64,000 bases of DNA from Ovoidimarina sp963698645. GTDB taxonomy: Bacteria; Pseudomonadota; Alphaproteobacteria; Rhodobacterales; Rhodobacteraceae. Position 1 is the stretch's first letter; each line of letters opens with the position of its first letter. The notes beneath the pieces were generated by a model, which ran no database searches, was not told the origin of the DNA, and was given only the letters and a program-made list of their open reading frames with translations. The DNA lies in assembly GCA_963698645.1 (NCBI GenBank), contig CAVORP010000007.1, forward strand, positions 434,001-498,000, given 5' to 3'. The position numbers were made by a program, and so were the translations under genes. This document shows positions 18,726-27,872 of the stretch, piece by piece.

Positions 18726-19191
18726 TTAGTTGGTCGCGGCTTCCGGCGGCGCCAGACGAGTACAGATAGGCCCAGAGGTTTACCGCGTCATCCTCGCTAC
18801 GTAGGCGGAATGACATGCCGCTGCGGGCCTTGCTGTCATCAAGCGTGGTGCGCAGGAAGCCCTGGGGATCCTGAACGTAGGCGACGAAGGTCGTTTCATC
18901 CCATACAAGCCCGCCTTCGCCCGCGGCGACGATCGAATCCTTGTAGCGGAAATCCTCGACCGATCCGGCGGTACGGCCAGCGATCCCGTAGAGGTTCGGC
19001 CCCGTCTTGGCATTACGTCCGGCGAGAACCTCGCCATCCGCGTTCTCCACGACATGGCATGTCTGGCACTGGCGGAACACTGCCTCACCGGCAGCGGCAT
19101 CGCCTGTCGGCTCTGCCATGGCATGGCTTTCTGCAAAGACCGGCCCGGCCAGAAGGCACAGGGCCGCTGCAGTGATCGAAATCTTGTTCAT
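18726..19191 (-). CDS. cycA: Cytochrome c2, frameshifted near the C-terminus
   Basis: Signal peptide MNKISITAAALCLLAGPVFA, haem motif CQTCHVV, TGPNLYGIAGR and the Met ligand in RSGMSFRLRSEDD are all visible. One extra base near 18755 pushes the frame past the true end. Removing it gives YLYSLAPPEAATN and a TAA at 18726, about 154 aa with the signal. Cytochrome c2 is the soluble periplasmic donor to the photo-oxidised reaction centre and carries electrons from cytochrome bc1. The gene lies downstream of hemA at the end of the bch-puh superoperon. Confidence 0.9.
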
Positions 19192-19265
19192 CAGGTTTCT
19201 CCCTTGATTTCTCGGGTACTAAATAAACCACACACCGGTCAGGTAAAGTTCCTTTTTCGTGAAAC

Positions 19266-20480
19266 TTACGCTACTTGGCGCGCAATCGCGCAATGGCTCC
19301 AGAGTTCTGACAGTGCTTCGACAAGATATGCGATATCATCGTCGGAATGCAGCGGCGACGGGGTGATCCGAAGACGCTCGGTTCCCTTCGGCACGGTGGG
19401 ATAGTTGATCGGCTGAACGTAGATTCCCCAATCGTCCATCAGCATGTCCGAGATCATCCGGCATTTGACGGGGTTTCCGACCATCACCGGAATGATGTGG
19501 CTTGGGTTCTGAATGTGCGGGATGCCGATGGCGTCCAGCATGCCACGAAGCTTGATGACCTGACGACGCTGGCGCATCCGCTCCATGCTCGACTGCTTCA
19601 GATGCGCGATCGAGACCTGCGCGGCCGCGGCCACGGCCGGGGGCAGCGCGGTGGTGAAGATGAAACCCGAGGCGAAACTGCGGATGAAGTCGCAAAGTGC
19701 GGCGGAGCCGGTGATGTAGCCACCGAACGTGCCATAGGCCTTGCCAAGCGTGCCTTCGATCAGGGTGATGCGGTCCATCAGCCCCTCTTGCTCGGCGATG
19801 CCGCCACCGCGCGGACCGTAGAGGCCCACAGCATGCACCTCGTCGAGATAGGTCATCGCACCGTGTTTCTCGGCCACCTCGACGATCTCCTTGATGGGCG
19901 CGATATCGCCATCCATGGAGTAGACGCTTTCGAAGGCCACGATCTTGGGCCGATCCGCGGGGATCGCAGCCAGCTTGGCGTCAAGGTCGGCCGGGTCGTT
20001 GTGCTTCCAGAGAACCTTGTCCGCACGGGAATGGCGGATGCCCTCGATCATCGAGGCGTGGTTCAGCGCATCGGACAGGATCACCGCATTGGGCAGACGC
20101 GAGCCCAGCGTGGAGAGCGCCGCCCAGTTCGAGACATAGCCCGACGAGAAGAGGAGTGCGGCCTCTTTCTGGTGAAGATCCGCCAGCTCCGCTTCGAGCA
20201 GGAGGTGGTTGTGGTTCGTCCCCGAGATGTTCCGCGTGCCGCCCGCACCGGTGCCGCAGGCCTGTGCCGTCTCGACCATGGCCCGGACGACATCGGGATG
20301 CTGGCCCATGCCCAGATAATCGTTCGAACACCAGACGGTGACGTCGCGCACCTCGCCGTTATGGTGGTTCAGCGCCTTTGGGAAAGCGCCGCATTTCCGT
20401 TCCATCTCCGCGAAGATGCGATAGTTTCCGTCGGCTTTCAGATCATCGAGCTGAGCCTCGAAAAGTGCGTCAAAGTCCAT
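19266..20480 (-). CDS. hemA: 5-aminolevulinate synthase
   Basis: 404 aa. PLP lysine in TLGKAYGTFGGY (about residue 247), substrate-loop motifs ITVWC-like VTVWCSNDYLGMGQHP, GTGAGGTRNISGT, YLDEVHAVGLYGPRGGG, and the C-terminal ALAS end PKGTERLRITPSP. I chose ATG 20480 because GAGG lies six bases before it; GTG 20492 and ATG 20486 are in frame upstream. The gene condenses glycine and succinyl-CoA, the first step of tetrapyrrole synthesis, and overlaps the end of puhE, so it is fed by the superoperon. Confidence 0.95.
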   Translation of the reverse strand: MDFDALFEAQLDDLKADGNYRIFAEMERKCGAFPKALNHHNGEVRDVTVWCSNDYLGMGQHPDVVRAMVETAQACGTGAGGTRNISGTNHNHLLLEAELADLHQKEAALLFSSGYVSNWAALSTLGSRLPNAVILSDALNHASMIEGIRHSRADKVLWKHNDPADLDAKLAAIPADRPKIVAFESVYSMDGDIAPIKEIVEVAEKHGAMTYLDEVHAVGLYGPRGGGIAEQEGLMDRITLIEGTLGKAYGTFGGYITGSAALCDFIRSFASGFIFTTALPPAVAAAAQVSIAHLKQSSMERMRQRRQVIKLRGMLDAIGIPHIQNPSHIIPVMVGNPVKCRMISDMLMDDWGIYVQPINYPTVPKGTERLRITPSPLHSDDDIAYLVEALSELWSHCAIARQVA

Positions 20481-21285
20481 GTCCATCCTCACGTAGCAGT
20501 GTCTTTTCGTTTGTTTTGGGTACCGGGATCATCCAGCGCCAAAGTCTCTCGTCGGGAAGCGGAAGCACCATCAGCCAGTGCTCCAGAAGCGCCAGCGCGG
20601 TGAGCGCGGCCAGAAGGGAAAACCCGACCGCATCGGCGGGCGTCGCGGCGCCGTAGATCCGCTCGAGCCAGCAGGCGACGGCAAAGCTGAGCGCCGTCAC
20701 CGAGGCCGGGAAGAGCGCATTCAGCCGGGCAAAGCGGAAATAGCTGGGCAGGTGCGCCAGCGGGCCGGGAAGAAACTCGACATTGATCTTGGGCACGCCG
20801 AGAAACAGGTTCAGTTTCGCCGAGATGCGCGCGAAATAAAGGACCGCGAATGTCCAGAATCCAAAGGTGTTCGCCGCCTCCCAAGACAGCCAGAGCGTGA
20901 GCGCAAGCACCGCTGTCAGCAGGATCTCGTGATAGGCGATGGTCCCGCAGGCCCGGAAGAAGCGGTCCTGTTCGGAAATGCCCTTGGGGCAGGTTTCGGA
21001 ATTCGGGCCGGTGATGACGCCGGACAGGAAGGAAAGTTCGATCCAGCCCCAGATCGCAAGTGCCGAGAGAAACGCGCCATAGATGCCATAGATGCTGTCA
21101 TCGGTCATGGTTTCGCGGAGCCCGGCGACGCCGAGGACAAGAAGCGGCAAACTCAGGATAACGGACCACTGGTGGGCGTCCCTGCCCCGGAGATCGGCCC
21201 CTTTGACCACCCATAGGATAGCGCCGGTGGAAAACCACCAGACGAAGAGGGCAAAGACCGCCGCTATCCACGGGGATTCTAGCAT
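20470..21285 (-). CDS. puhE: PuhE, LH1/RC-associated membrane protein
   Basis: 271 aa with about seven hydrophobic segments (MLESPWIAAVFALFVWWFST at the start). Conserved PuhE features seen are TDDSIYGIYGAFLSALAIWGW, FRACGTIAYHEIL and NLFLGVPKINVEFLPGPLAHL. PuhE (orf274) modulates bacteriochlorophyll and photosystem levels in R. capsulatus. The gene lies between acsF and hemA, the standard Rhodobacter position. Confidence 0.9.
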   Translation of the reverse strand: MLESPWIAAVFALFVWWFSTGAILWVVKGADLRGRDAHQWSVILSLPLLVLGVAGLRETMTDDSIYGIYGAFLSALAIWGWIELSFLSGVITGPNSETCPKGISEQDRFFRACGTIAYHEILLTAVLALTLWLSWEAANTFGFWTFAVLYFARISAKLNLFLGVPKINVEFLPGPLAHLPSYFRFARLNALFPASVTALSFAVACWLERIYGAATPADAVGFSLLAALTALALLEHWLMVLPLPDERLWRWMIPVPKTNEKTLLREDGHGL

Positions 21286-21361
21286 CGGCAGGCCCTGCTT
21301 GGCGCGATCGCACCCCGAATGAGACGGGGCGCGGTCACGGTCTTATGCCATTCCGTCCGGC

Positions 21362-22486
21362 TCAATACGCCGGCTCCAGCCGCGTCGTTGCGGGAACGGT
21401 GTGCTTCTTGGCCGGGATCGTGAAGAGCGACAGGAAGGCCAGGGCCGCGCGTGTGCTGGCGCCAAACTTGCCAAGCGAGCCGGCGATGCCGCCGCGCTTC
21501 TTTGCCTGGTCCAGATCGGCATTGGCCTTTTGCAGCCGCTTCAGCGACGGCATCCAGCGCGGATGATCGATATCCAGCGTGATCGGGAAGACCTGTTTCG
21601 AGATCTCGGAGGTCTTTTCGAACACTTCCTGACCGTACCAGTCGGGATCGACGCCAAGTGCCTTGTGGAAGGCCGGGCGCTGATGGTCGCGGACATACAT
21701 CGTGCCATAGACCGCGGTGAGGAAGAACTTGATCCACAGAACGTTGCGGCCAGAGGTCAGCTTGGGGTCGGTCTTCATCAGAAGCGCGAAGGCCTCGCCG
21801 TGGCTGAACTCGTCGTTGCACCACTCGCGGAACCATTTGAAGATCGGGTGGAACCGGTATTCGGGGTTCGCCTCCAGATGCCGAAAGATCGTGATATAGC
21901 GTGCATAGCCGATCTTTTCGGACAGATAGGTCGCGTAATAGATGAACTTGGGCTTGAAATAGGTGTATTTCTTGGCCTTGGTCAGGAAGCCGAGGTTCAC
22001 CGCGATGCCCGCCTCGCGCAGCGCATCGTTGATGAAGCCGGCATGGCGTGCCTCGTCGCGGGCCATCAATTGGAACAACTGGGTGATATCCTTGTTGTTT
22101 CCGCGCCGCTTCATTTCCTTGTAGAGGACGCAGCCCGAGAACTCGGCGGTGCAGGAGGACACGAGGAAATCCGTGAACTCCTTGCGAAGCTGCGGTTCCA
22201 TTCCGTCCCAGTCGACATGATCCCAGTCTTCGGTCTTGCGGAAATGGCCCTTGTTGGGGTCCGCTTCCATCTGGGCGATGAGCTTGTCCCAGTCTTCGCG
22301 CACGGAGGAAACATCGATTGCATCCATCTCATCGAAATCGGTGGTGTAGAAGCGTGGCGTCAGAAGCGTGTTCTGCATCGCAAGCGCGGTTGCGCTGTCG
22401 CTGTCATGGACGGCCTGTGCCTCTTGAATGGCAAGGCCTTCCTCGACCGTGGTTGCGTCGGCGGTATGGCTGGCATGGACGTTCAT
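21362..22486 (-). CDS. acsF: Aerobic Mg-protoporphyrin IX monomethyl ester (oxidative) cyclase
   Basis: 374 aa. The di-iron ligands lie in ARDEARHAGF (Glu145, His148) and NDEFSHGEAF (Glu226, His229). The surrounding sequence (SSCTAEFSGCVLYKEMKRRG, YFKPKFIYYATYLSEKIGYARY) is that of AcsF. It forms the isocyclic ring E of bacteriochlorophyll using O2. No anaerobic cyclase gene (bchE) is present in the window. The start overlaps the end of the bciE gene (ATGA), implying coupled synthesis of the two subunits. Confidence 0.96.
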   Translation of the reverse strand: MNVHASHTADATTVEEGLAIQEAQAVHDSDSATALAMQNTLLTPRFYTTDFDEMDAIDVSSVREDWDKLIAQMEADPNKGHFRKTEDWDHVDWDGMEPQLRKEFTDFLVSSCTAEFSGCVLYKEMKRRGNNKDITQLFQLMARDEARHAGFINDALREAGIAVNLGFLTKAKKYTYFKPKFIYYATYLSEKIGYARYITIFRHLEANPEYRFHPIFKWFREWCNDEFSHGEAFALLMKTDPKLTSGRNVLWIKFFLTAVYGTMYVRDHQRPAFHKALGVDPDWYGQEVFEKTSEISKQVFPITLDIDHPRWMPSLKRLQKANADLDQAKKRGGIAGSLGKFGASTRAALAFLSLFTIPAKKHTVPATTRLEPAY

Positions 22487-22779
22487 AGCGTCGCCTCCTC
22501 TGAGAAGGAGAATTCACAGAGCTCCATGAATTCGAAATCCCCGGTCATCCGGGTCCAGAGCCGTTCGAGCGCGGAGGCGCGGGTGATGCGGGCTTCGCGC
22601 TTTTCGATCACGACTTCGCCATAGGGCGCCATGACCGGCGGCCCCTTGACCAGCACCTCGTCACCGGGATGGATGACCGCGCCGTTGTCGAAGCGGACAT
22701 GGGCATGGAGGCTTTCGAACTTGTGGCTGACTTCGACGGTGCAGGGCGCCGTCTCGTATTCGCGGGTAAGTAGTCCCAT
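22483..22779 (-). CDS. bciE: BciE-type auxiliary subunit of the aerobic cyclase
   Basis: 98 aa (MGLLTREYETAPCTVEVSHK ... FEFMELCEFSFSEEATL). A small protein is encoded here, between puhC and acsF, in Rhodobacter sphaeroides, where it was shown to be needed by the alphaproteobacterial AcsF cyclase and named BciE. The identification rests on position, size and coupling (ATGA) to acsF rather than on a motif. SH3-like beta pattern: HAHVRFDNGAVIHPGDEVLV. Confidence 0.75.
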   Translation of the reverse strand: MGLLTREYETAPCTVEVSHKFESLHAHVRFDNGAVIHPGDEVLVKGPPVMAPYGEVVIEKREARITRASALERLWTRMTGDFEFMELCEFSFSEEATL

Positions 22780-22783
22780 GGTT

Positions 22784-23287
22784 TCAGTTCCCTTTGTTGG
22801 CTTGTGGCGCCAGCAGGCGCTCGAAATGCGCTTTGTTGCCCTGACCGAAGGAAGACAGATGCATTTCCCATCCGGTCGCAGGATCATTGAGCGTCATGCG
22901 TCCCGAAGGGTAGCGGGTGATGATCACCGGTGGATTTTCGGTGATGCGATGGTTGAATCGTGCACGATCAAGCGCCGATCGCACAACTGTGACAAATGCG
23001 CCGTTTTCGGCGTCAAGAAGCACGGTCCCGTCAGTGGTCACGACCTTTGCGGCGTTCCCGATACCCGAGATCGTGACCTCATGGGTCGAGATCGGGTCTT
23101 CGGCCGGCGGCACGCCGACCTTTTCCGCCCCCGTCAGGACGGAAATCGCGGTGAGGACAAGCGCCATGAGCGCCAGCCCGAACATCAGCACGACCAGCCG
23201 GGTCGGGATCTTTTCCTTGTCCGGTCTGGATACCGTGCGGTTCTCGGCGTCGTAGTAGATGCCGGAATGGGTGCTTTGATCGGTCAT
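22784..23287 (-). CDS. puhC: PuhC, photosynthetic complex assembly protein
   Basis: 167 aa from ATG 23287 (MTDQSTHSGIYYDAENRTVS). One helix at residues ~25-50 (LVVLMFGLALMALVLTAISV), then a periplasmic domain with VLLDAENGAFVTVV and NPPVIITRYPSGRMTLNDPATGWEM. PuhC helps organise LH1 around the reaction centre. It lies 10 bp after puhB. Confidence 0.93.
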   Translation of the reverse strand: MTDQSTHSGIYYDAENRTVSRPDKEKIPTRLVVLMFGLALMALVLTAISVLTGAEKVGVPPAEDPISTHEVTISGIGNAAKVVTTDGTVLLDAENGAFVTVVRSALDRARFNHRITENPPVIITRYPSGRMTLNDPATGWEMHLSSFGQGNKAHFERLLAPQANKGN

Positions 23288-23297
23288 GCCATTCCTC

Positions 23298-23934
23298 CTA
23301 TTCAGCCGCGACAGGCGTGCCGGAAGCGGCGCGCGAGGCGATTTCAGGCTGGCTGACGCGGGTTTCCGCGGCATCGGCGACGATCTGGGCAACCCTGGCG
23401 GCATCGGGGATCGAGCGCAGCGCTGGCTGCGTCTTTTTCATCCGCCATGGCCGGACATGGGGCCAGAGAACGAGGTAGCTGAGCCGGGTCTCGCCCAATG
23501 TCTCGAACACCACGGAACCGGTCCCGTCGCGGTTCACCGCCAGATCGGCGGACGCGATGCGGGTGAAGGGCAGGTTGAGCGTCACGGTCAGTGCCGCGCC
23601 GACCCGCATGGCCACCCGTGCCGTGGTGATCGTGTAGACCGTCGTGCGGGCGAGGACATATGCCACGCCGTAGAGCACCAGGCAGGCCACGGCCCCCGAG
23701 AACGAGGAACGGAAGCCCCAGCGGCAGGGCCTGTGAGAAAGGCATATCCGCCGACGAGACGCCGACGCGCCAGATGGCGAGAAGGACGAAATATCCCGCG
23801 ACCCAGTAGAGCGAGAGCGCATCCCGGGCGAGTGCGAAAGCCTGGGGCTTTCCCTGCCACAGGATCATCTCGCCCACGGGCGGTTTTTCTGGCAAGCCTT
23901 CGACCGGCTCTATTGCGAAATCGTCATGTGGCAT
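23298..23934 (-). CDS. puhB: PuhB, reaction-centre assembly protein, one frameshift
   Basis: About 211 aa from ATG 23934 (MPHDDFAIEPVEGLPEKPPV), with GEMILWQGKPQAFALARDAL and three hydrophobic segments. One extra base in the run of five Cs at 23693-23697 breaks the frame; with four, LPFLVLGAVACLVLYGVAYV is restored, followed by the PH-like C-terminal domain (TTVYTITTARVAMRVGAALT). PuhB dimers assist RC-H insertion and RC assembly. Confidence 0.92.
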
Positions 23935-24010
23935 GGCTGATGCCCTTCTCTTGATGGTTCCCGTTGAGGTGTCACCGGGCGCCCCTTCCACGAGCGCCCG
24001 GAACAGAAGT

Positions 24011-24766
24011 TCACGAGTAGAGCGTGCCGCCCGCGTAATAGGCGCAGATCTTTTCTTCCTCGAGTTTGGTGATCTGGTCGGTGCGCGAGATTTGCGGTAC
24101 GCCGTCAAAGTCCTTTGCCTTCAGCGACCGGACCATGACCCAGCGTTCCTTGATTCTGGACAGGGTGATCGGAACGATGCGGCTGCCGGACCCCCATTCG
24201 GGCTCCAGATCATACTGCAGGTAGCGGACCATGTGTTCGGCCGCATCCACCCACATCTCGCTGACGTGACCGATGACCTGATCGTCGCGGCTGAGCACCG
24301 GCAGACCACGGGGATCGCGCCCGGCGGAGACGAAGAAGGCCTCGTGCGTGGCCATGGGTGAAATCTTGGGGTGGCCGTGGCCGTCAAGTTCCGGCTCGTC
24401 GCGGCGCGGAACCCAGGAGGCCGGGCCAACGCCATCGGCCAGCGGATTGCCGGTCGGCACCTGTGGAAAGCCTTCGCCTACCTCGGTCTTGGCAAGCGCC
24501 AGATTGGTGCGACGGTGTGCCGTTTCGTTCTCGGGCGAGGGGACAACGAGATCGCCCTTGCCGTCACGCAGCTTGAAGGTTTTCGGAGATGGGACAGGGA
24601 ACGGACCCTGGTTCGGGGACAGCGAGCCATCCTCCATCTCGAGAGGGTAGCCTTCGCGCATGTTCTCTGTCTGCAGATAGTAGACGAGATAGGCGAAGAA
24701 GAGCCAGAACCCCCAGATTGCGAGAGACGCAAGATCAAAGGTTCCGAAGAAGTTGACACCGACCAT
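24011..24766 (-). CDS. puhA: Reaction-centre H subunit
   Basis: 251 aa from ATG 24766 (MVGVNFFGTFDLASLAIWGF), which has a GGAGGT site before it. One transmembrane helix (residues ~10-32, ending YLVYYLQTENMREGYPLE) and a large cytoplasmic PRC-barrel domain (GHVSEMWVDAAEHMVRYLQ, IVPITLSRIKERWVMVRSLK). RC-H caps the L/M core and shapes proton transfer to QB. Confidence 0.97.
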   Translation of the reverse strand: MVGVNFFGTFDLASLAIWGFWLFFAYLVYYLQTENMREGYPLEMEDGSLSPNQGPFPVPSPKTFKLRDGKGDLVVPSPENETAHRRTNLALAKTEVGEGFPQVPTGNPLADGVGPASWVPRRDEPELDGHGHPKISPMATHEAFFVSAGRDPRGLPVLSRDDQVIGHVSEMWVDAAEHMVRYLQYDLEPEWGSGSRIVPITLSRIKERWVMVRSLKAKDFDGVPQISRTDQITKLEEEKICAYYAGGTLYS

Positions 24767-24784
24767 TGTTGTTACCTCCAAAGG

Positions 24785-26227
24785 TTAGGTTGGAAAGTCG
24801 GCAAGACCGATTTTGCCGTTTTCATGTGAATTGGGTTGCGGGTTGAAGAACGAAAGTTTGACGAGCGGCCCGAGGACGATGAGCGTCCCGAAGAGCAGGC
24901 CGATCTCGAGGTGATAGACGACCGAGTAGCCCGTGGAGACAGAGCGGAGCGCCTCTCCCAGGCTGCCGGAAACGGCGAGCGCGTTGACACCGTCGCGCAG
25001 GGCACCGCCCAGTGCGATGGACAGACCCGCCGCCGTGGCCTGAGCCGCACCCCATGCGCCAAGGGCAAGGCCGCGGCCCGCGACACCGGATGCGGGCATC
25101 GTCATGGCCGCCGTCAGCGTTGCGACCGAGAACAGGCCGCCGCCCATGCCGATCCCGGCCGCGCCAAGATAGAACAGGGCCGGGGAATTCATCGGCGCGG
25201 CGAAGATCACGAAGGAAAACGCGCTGATCCCCACGAGGATCCCGCGCGAGGCCATGCGGTAGGGGCTTAGTCCACCCGCGAGCCACCGGGCCGCGATCGA
25301 GAAGCCGAACAGCGCGCCTGCGGCCCAGAGTGCCGTCAGCACCGTGGTGGCCGAGACCGACAGGCCGAGGATTTCGCCGCCATAGGGTTCAAGGAGGACG
25401 TCCTGCATGTTGAAGGCCATGGTGCCGAGGAAGACGACGACCAGAAGGCGCCCGGCGTCACCGCCGCTTGCGAAATCGGTCCAGGCGTCGGCGAAGCGCG
25501 GGCGCGGCTCTTCGCGTTCAGCGCGCGTCATTGGCCGGACCTTTTCCTGTTTCCAGAGCGCTACGATGTTCAGCACGATCGTGACCACGGCGGTGCCTTG
25601 GACCACCTGGATCAGCTTGAGATCGGTGAAGTCGCGGAGGAGCCAGCCGACGATCAATGCCGATAGGCCGGCCCCGATCAGGAACATCACGTAGAGCAGC
25701 GCGACCACGCGGGGGCGGGTGTCGTCATCGGCCCGGTCCGCGGCAAGGGCAAGCCCGGCGGTCTGGGTCATGTGCATGCCGAGCCCGGTCATCAGGAAGG
25801 CAAGTGCCGCCAGGACCTCACCCGCGAAGGGGACGTCATGGACGGTGTCGCCGCCCAGAACGAGCAGCGCGAAGGGCATGATCGCGAGGCCACCCATCTG
25901 CCAGAGGGAACCGAACCAGAGATAGGGGATACGCTTCCACCCGATCGCCGAGCGATGCGTGTCGGACCGGAACCCCAGAAGCGCCCGGAACGGCGCCACC
26001 AGAACCGGAAGCGCGATCATTGCAGCGACGATCATCGCCGGAACCGACAGTTCCACGATCATCACACGGTTCAGCGTGCCCAGAAGCATCACCGTCGCCA
26101 TGCCCACCGAAACCTGGAACAGGGCCAGGCGCAGAAGCTGTGGGAGCGGCAGACCTTCGGAGGCTGCATCCGCGAAGGGCAGGAAGGACAGCGACAAACG
26201 CTTGATATGTGACTTGCCGAGGATCAC
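24785..26227 (-). CDS. lhaA: LhaA, LH1 assembly protein (PucC family)
   Basis: 480 aa, about twelve transmembrane helices, MFS-like. Conserved features: LNRVMIVELSVPAMIVA, FRALLGFRSDTHRSAIGWKR, GLGMHMTQTAGLALAADR, NMQDVLLEPYGGEILGLSV. I choose GTG 26227, which overlaps the bchM stop (GTGA) and has GGAG eight bases upstream; an in-frame ATG lies at 26245. LhaA is required for LH1 assembly, probably delivering bacteriochlorophyll. Confidence 0.93.
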   Translation of the reverse strand: MILGKSHIKRLSLSFLPFADAASEGLPLPQLLRLALFQVSVGMATVMLLGTLNRVMIVELSVPAMIVAAMIALPVLVAPFRALLGFRSDTHRSAIGWKRIPYLWFGSLWQMGGLAIMPFALLVLGGDTVHDVPFAGEVLAALAFLMTGLGMHMTQTAGLALAADRADDDTRPRVVALLYVMFLIGAGLSALIVGWLLRDFTDLKLIQVVQGTAVVTIVLNIVALWKQEKVRPMTRAEREEPRPRFADAWTDFASGGDAGRLLVVVFLGTMAFNMQDVLLEPYGGEILGLSVSATTVLTALWAAGALFGFSIAARWLAGGLSPYRMASRGILVGISAFSFVIFAAPMNSPALFYLGAAGIGMGGGLFSVATLTAAMTMPASGVAGRGLALGAWGAAQATAAGLSIALGGALRDGVNALAVSGSLGEALRSVSTGYSVVYHLEIGLLFGTLIVLGPLVKLSFFNPQPNSHENGKIGLADFPT

Positions 26228-26904
26228 GGCTGATACTCCAGGCATTGCGAGATATAGAAGCCGCGCGAGACGCGTTCGACGGTGTTGAGATCGCCCTTGA
26301 GGTGCCGGGCAAGGGTTGTGCCCGCATGGGGCACCATCGTCGGCGAACGGTCCGAGCGCGGGAAGAGTTTGCCCATGCCCCAGAACGCCATCAGGAAGGG
26401 CGTGCGCGGCGCGACGGTGAAGACCACCGCGTGTTCGGTCCGGCTTGCCAGTTTCGACAGCGCGGAGGTGATGTCGGGCACGCCGTAATAGATGAGGCTG
26501 TCCATCGCGATGACGTAGTCGAAGGACCCCAGTTCAGGCGACAGCATATCGCCGGCATGAAAGGTCACGCGCTTCTTCTGGTCATCCGACAGGCGCGCCC
26601 GGGCGATATCGATCAGGCGCGGAGAGATATCACAGGCCACGATCGTCGCGCCGCGGGCGGCAAGCTCGGCGGTCATCTGGCCCGCGCCGCAGCCCGCATC
26701 GAGAACGCGCGCTCCGGACAGGTTCGCAGGCAGGCGCGACAGCATGACCGCCCGCATCCGGTCGCGGCCTTCGCGCACCGTCTGCCGGATCTTGCTCACC
26801 GGCGCATCGGATGTCAGCGCCTCCCAGGTCCGGGTGGCGGTGCGATCGAAGTAGTCCTCGACCCGGTCGCGCGTGCGCCCGTATGTGGCCAGGTTGGTCA
26901 TCAA
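26224..26904 (-). CDS. bchM: Mg-protoporphyrin O-methyltransferase
   Basis: 226 aa. SAM-binding motif VLDAGCGAGQMTAELAARGA near residue 67, then ACDISPRLIDIARARL. The N-terminal VEDYFDRTATRTWEALTSDAPVSKIRQTVR and LIYYG segment are typical of BchM. It methylates the ring-C propionate of Mg-protoporphyrin IX, before AcsF. It overlaps bchL (ATGA) and lhaA. Confidence 0.96.
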   Translation of the reverse strand: MMTNLATYGRTRDRVEDYFDRTATRTWEALTSDAPVSKIRQTVREGRDRMRAVMLSRLPANLSGARVLDAGCGAGQMTAELAARGATIVACDISPRLIDIARARLSDDQKKRVTFHAGDMLSPELGSFDYVIAMDSLIYYGVPDITSALSKLASRTEHAVVFTVAPRTPFLMAFWGMGKLFPRSDRSPTMVPHAGTTLARHLKGDLNTVERVSRGFYISQCLEYQP

Positions 26905-27854
26905 TCGAAACCCAGAAGCTCGAAAATCTCGCGGTCGGGCAGGGGCGCAGGTGCAAGGGGTTCAGTGCCCGCATAGAGCGCCTCGGCCAGCCGGATATAT
27001 TCGGCCCGGGCAATGACGATGTCTTCGTCATCGGGCATTTCGAACAGCGTCTTCTTCTTGAGCCGCGACCGGCGGATCGCGTCGATATCTGGCATATGGG
27101 CAATGCGGTTGAAGCCCACGGTCTTGCAGTAGCGGTCGACCTCGTCGGTATCTTTCGAGCGGTTGGCGATGCACCCGGCAAGCCGGACCGCATAGTTCTT
27201 GGACTTCGCCTGAACCGCCGCGATGATCCGGTTCATGGCGTAGATCGAGTCGAAATCGTTGGCTGTTACGATCACGGCGCGGTCGGCATGCTGAAGCGGG
27301 GCCGCGAAGCCGCCGCAGACGACATCGCCCAGAACGTCGAAGATCACGATATCGGTGTCCTCGAGCATGTGGTGCTGCTTGAGAAGCTTCACCGTCTGGC
27401 CCACGACATAGCCGCCGCAGCCGGTTCCGGCGGGCGGGCCGCCGGCCTCGACGCATTGCACACCGTTATAGCCCACGGTCACGAAATCCTCGGGGCGAAG
27501 TTCTTCGGCATGGAAATCGACCTCCTTGAGGATGTCGATCACGGTGGGCTGCAGCTTGCCCGTCAGGGTGAAGGTCGAGTCGTGCTTGGGGTCGCAACCG
27601 ATCTGAAGCACCCGCTTGCCCAGCCGCGAAAACGCGGCCGACAGGTTCGACGAGGTGGTGGATTTGCCGATACCGCCCTTGCCGTAGACCGAGAAGACCT
27701 TGGCCCCTTCGATCTTGAGATCGTCGGCCTGGTGGACCTGCACCGACCCTTCGCCGTCTTCGCCGCGCAGCACGGGGGGACGTTTGGCCAGCCCCTCTTG
27801 CTCGCGGGCATTGGCCAGCGCGGCGGGGGGGGATTTTGCATCAAGCGGGCTCAT
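26901..27854 (-). CDS. bchL: Dark-operative protochlorophyllide reductase, iron protein (BchL)
   Basis: 317 aa. P-loop VYGKGGIGKSTTSSNLSAAF near residue 55, DPKHDSTFTLTG, Cys ligands of the bridging 4Fe-4S cluster in VEAGGPPAGTGCGGYV and GDVVCGGFAAPL. A NifH-like ATPase passing electrons to BchN-BchB for reduction of protochlorophyllide ring D. It is oxygen-sensitive and works without light. Confidence 0.97.
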   Translation of the reverse strand: MSPLDAKSPPAALANAREQEGLAKRPPVLRGEDGEGSVQVHQADDLKIEGAKVFSVYGKGGIGKSTTSSNLSAAFSRLGKRVLQIGCDPKHDSTFTLTGKLQPTVIDILKEVDFHAEELRPEDFVTVGYNGVQCVEAGGPPAGTGCGGYVVGQTVKLLKQHHMLEDTDIVIFDVLGDVVCGGFAAPLQHADRAVIVTANDFDSIYAMNRIIAAVQAKSKNYAVRLAGCIANRSKDTDEVDRYCKTVGFNRIAHMPDIDAIRRSRLKKKTLFEMPDDEDIVIARAEYIRLAEALYAGTEPLAPAPLPDREIFELLGFD

Positions 27855-27872
27855 TCGTCCTCCTTCAGCGGC

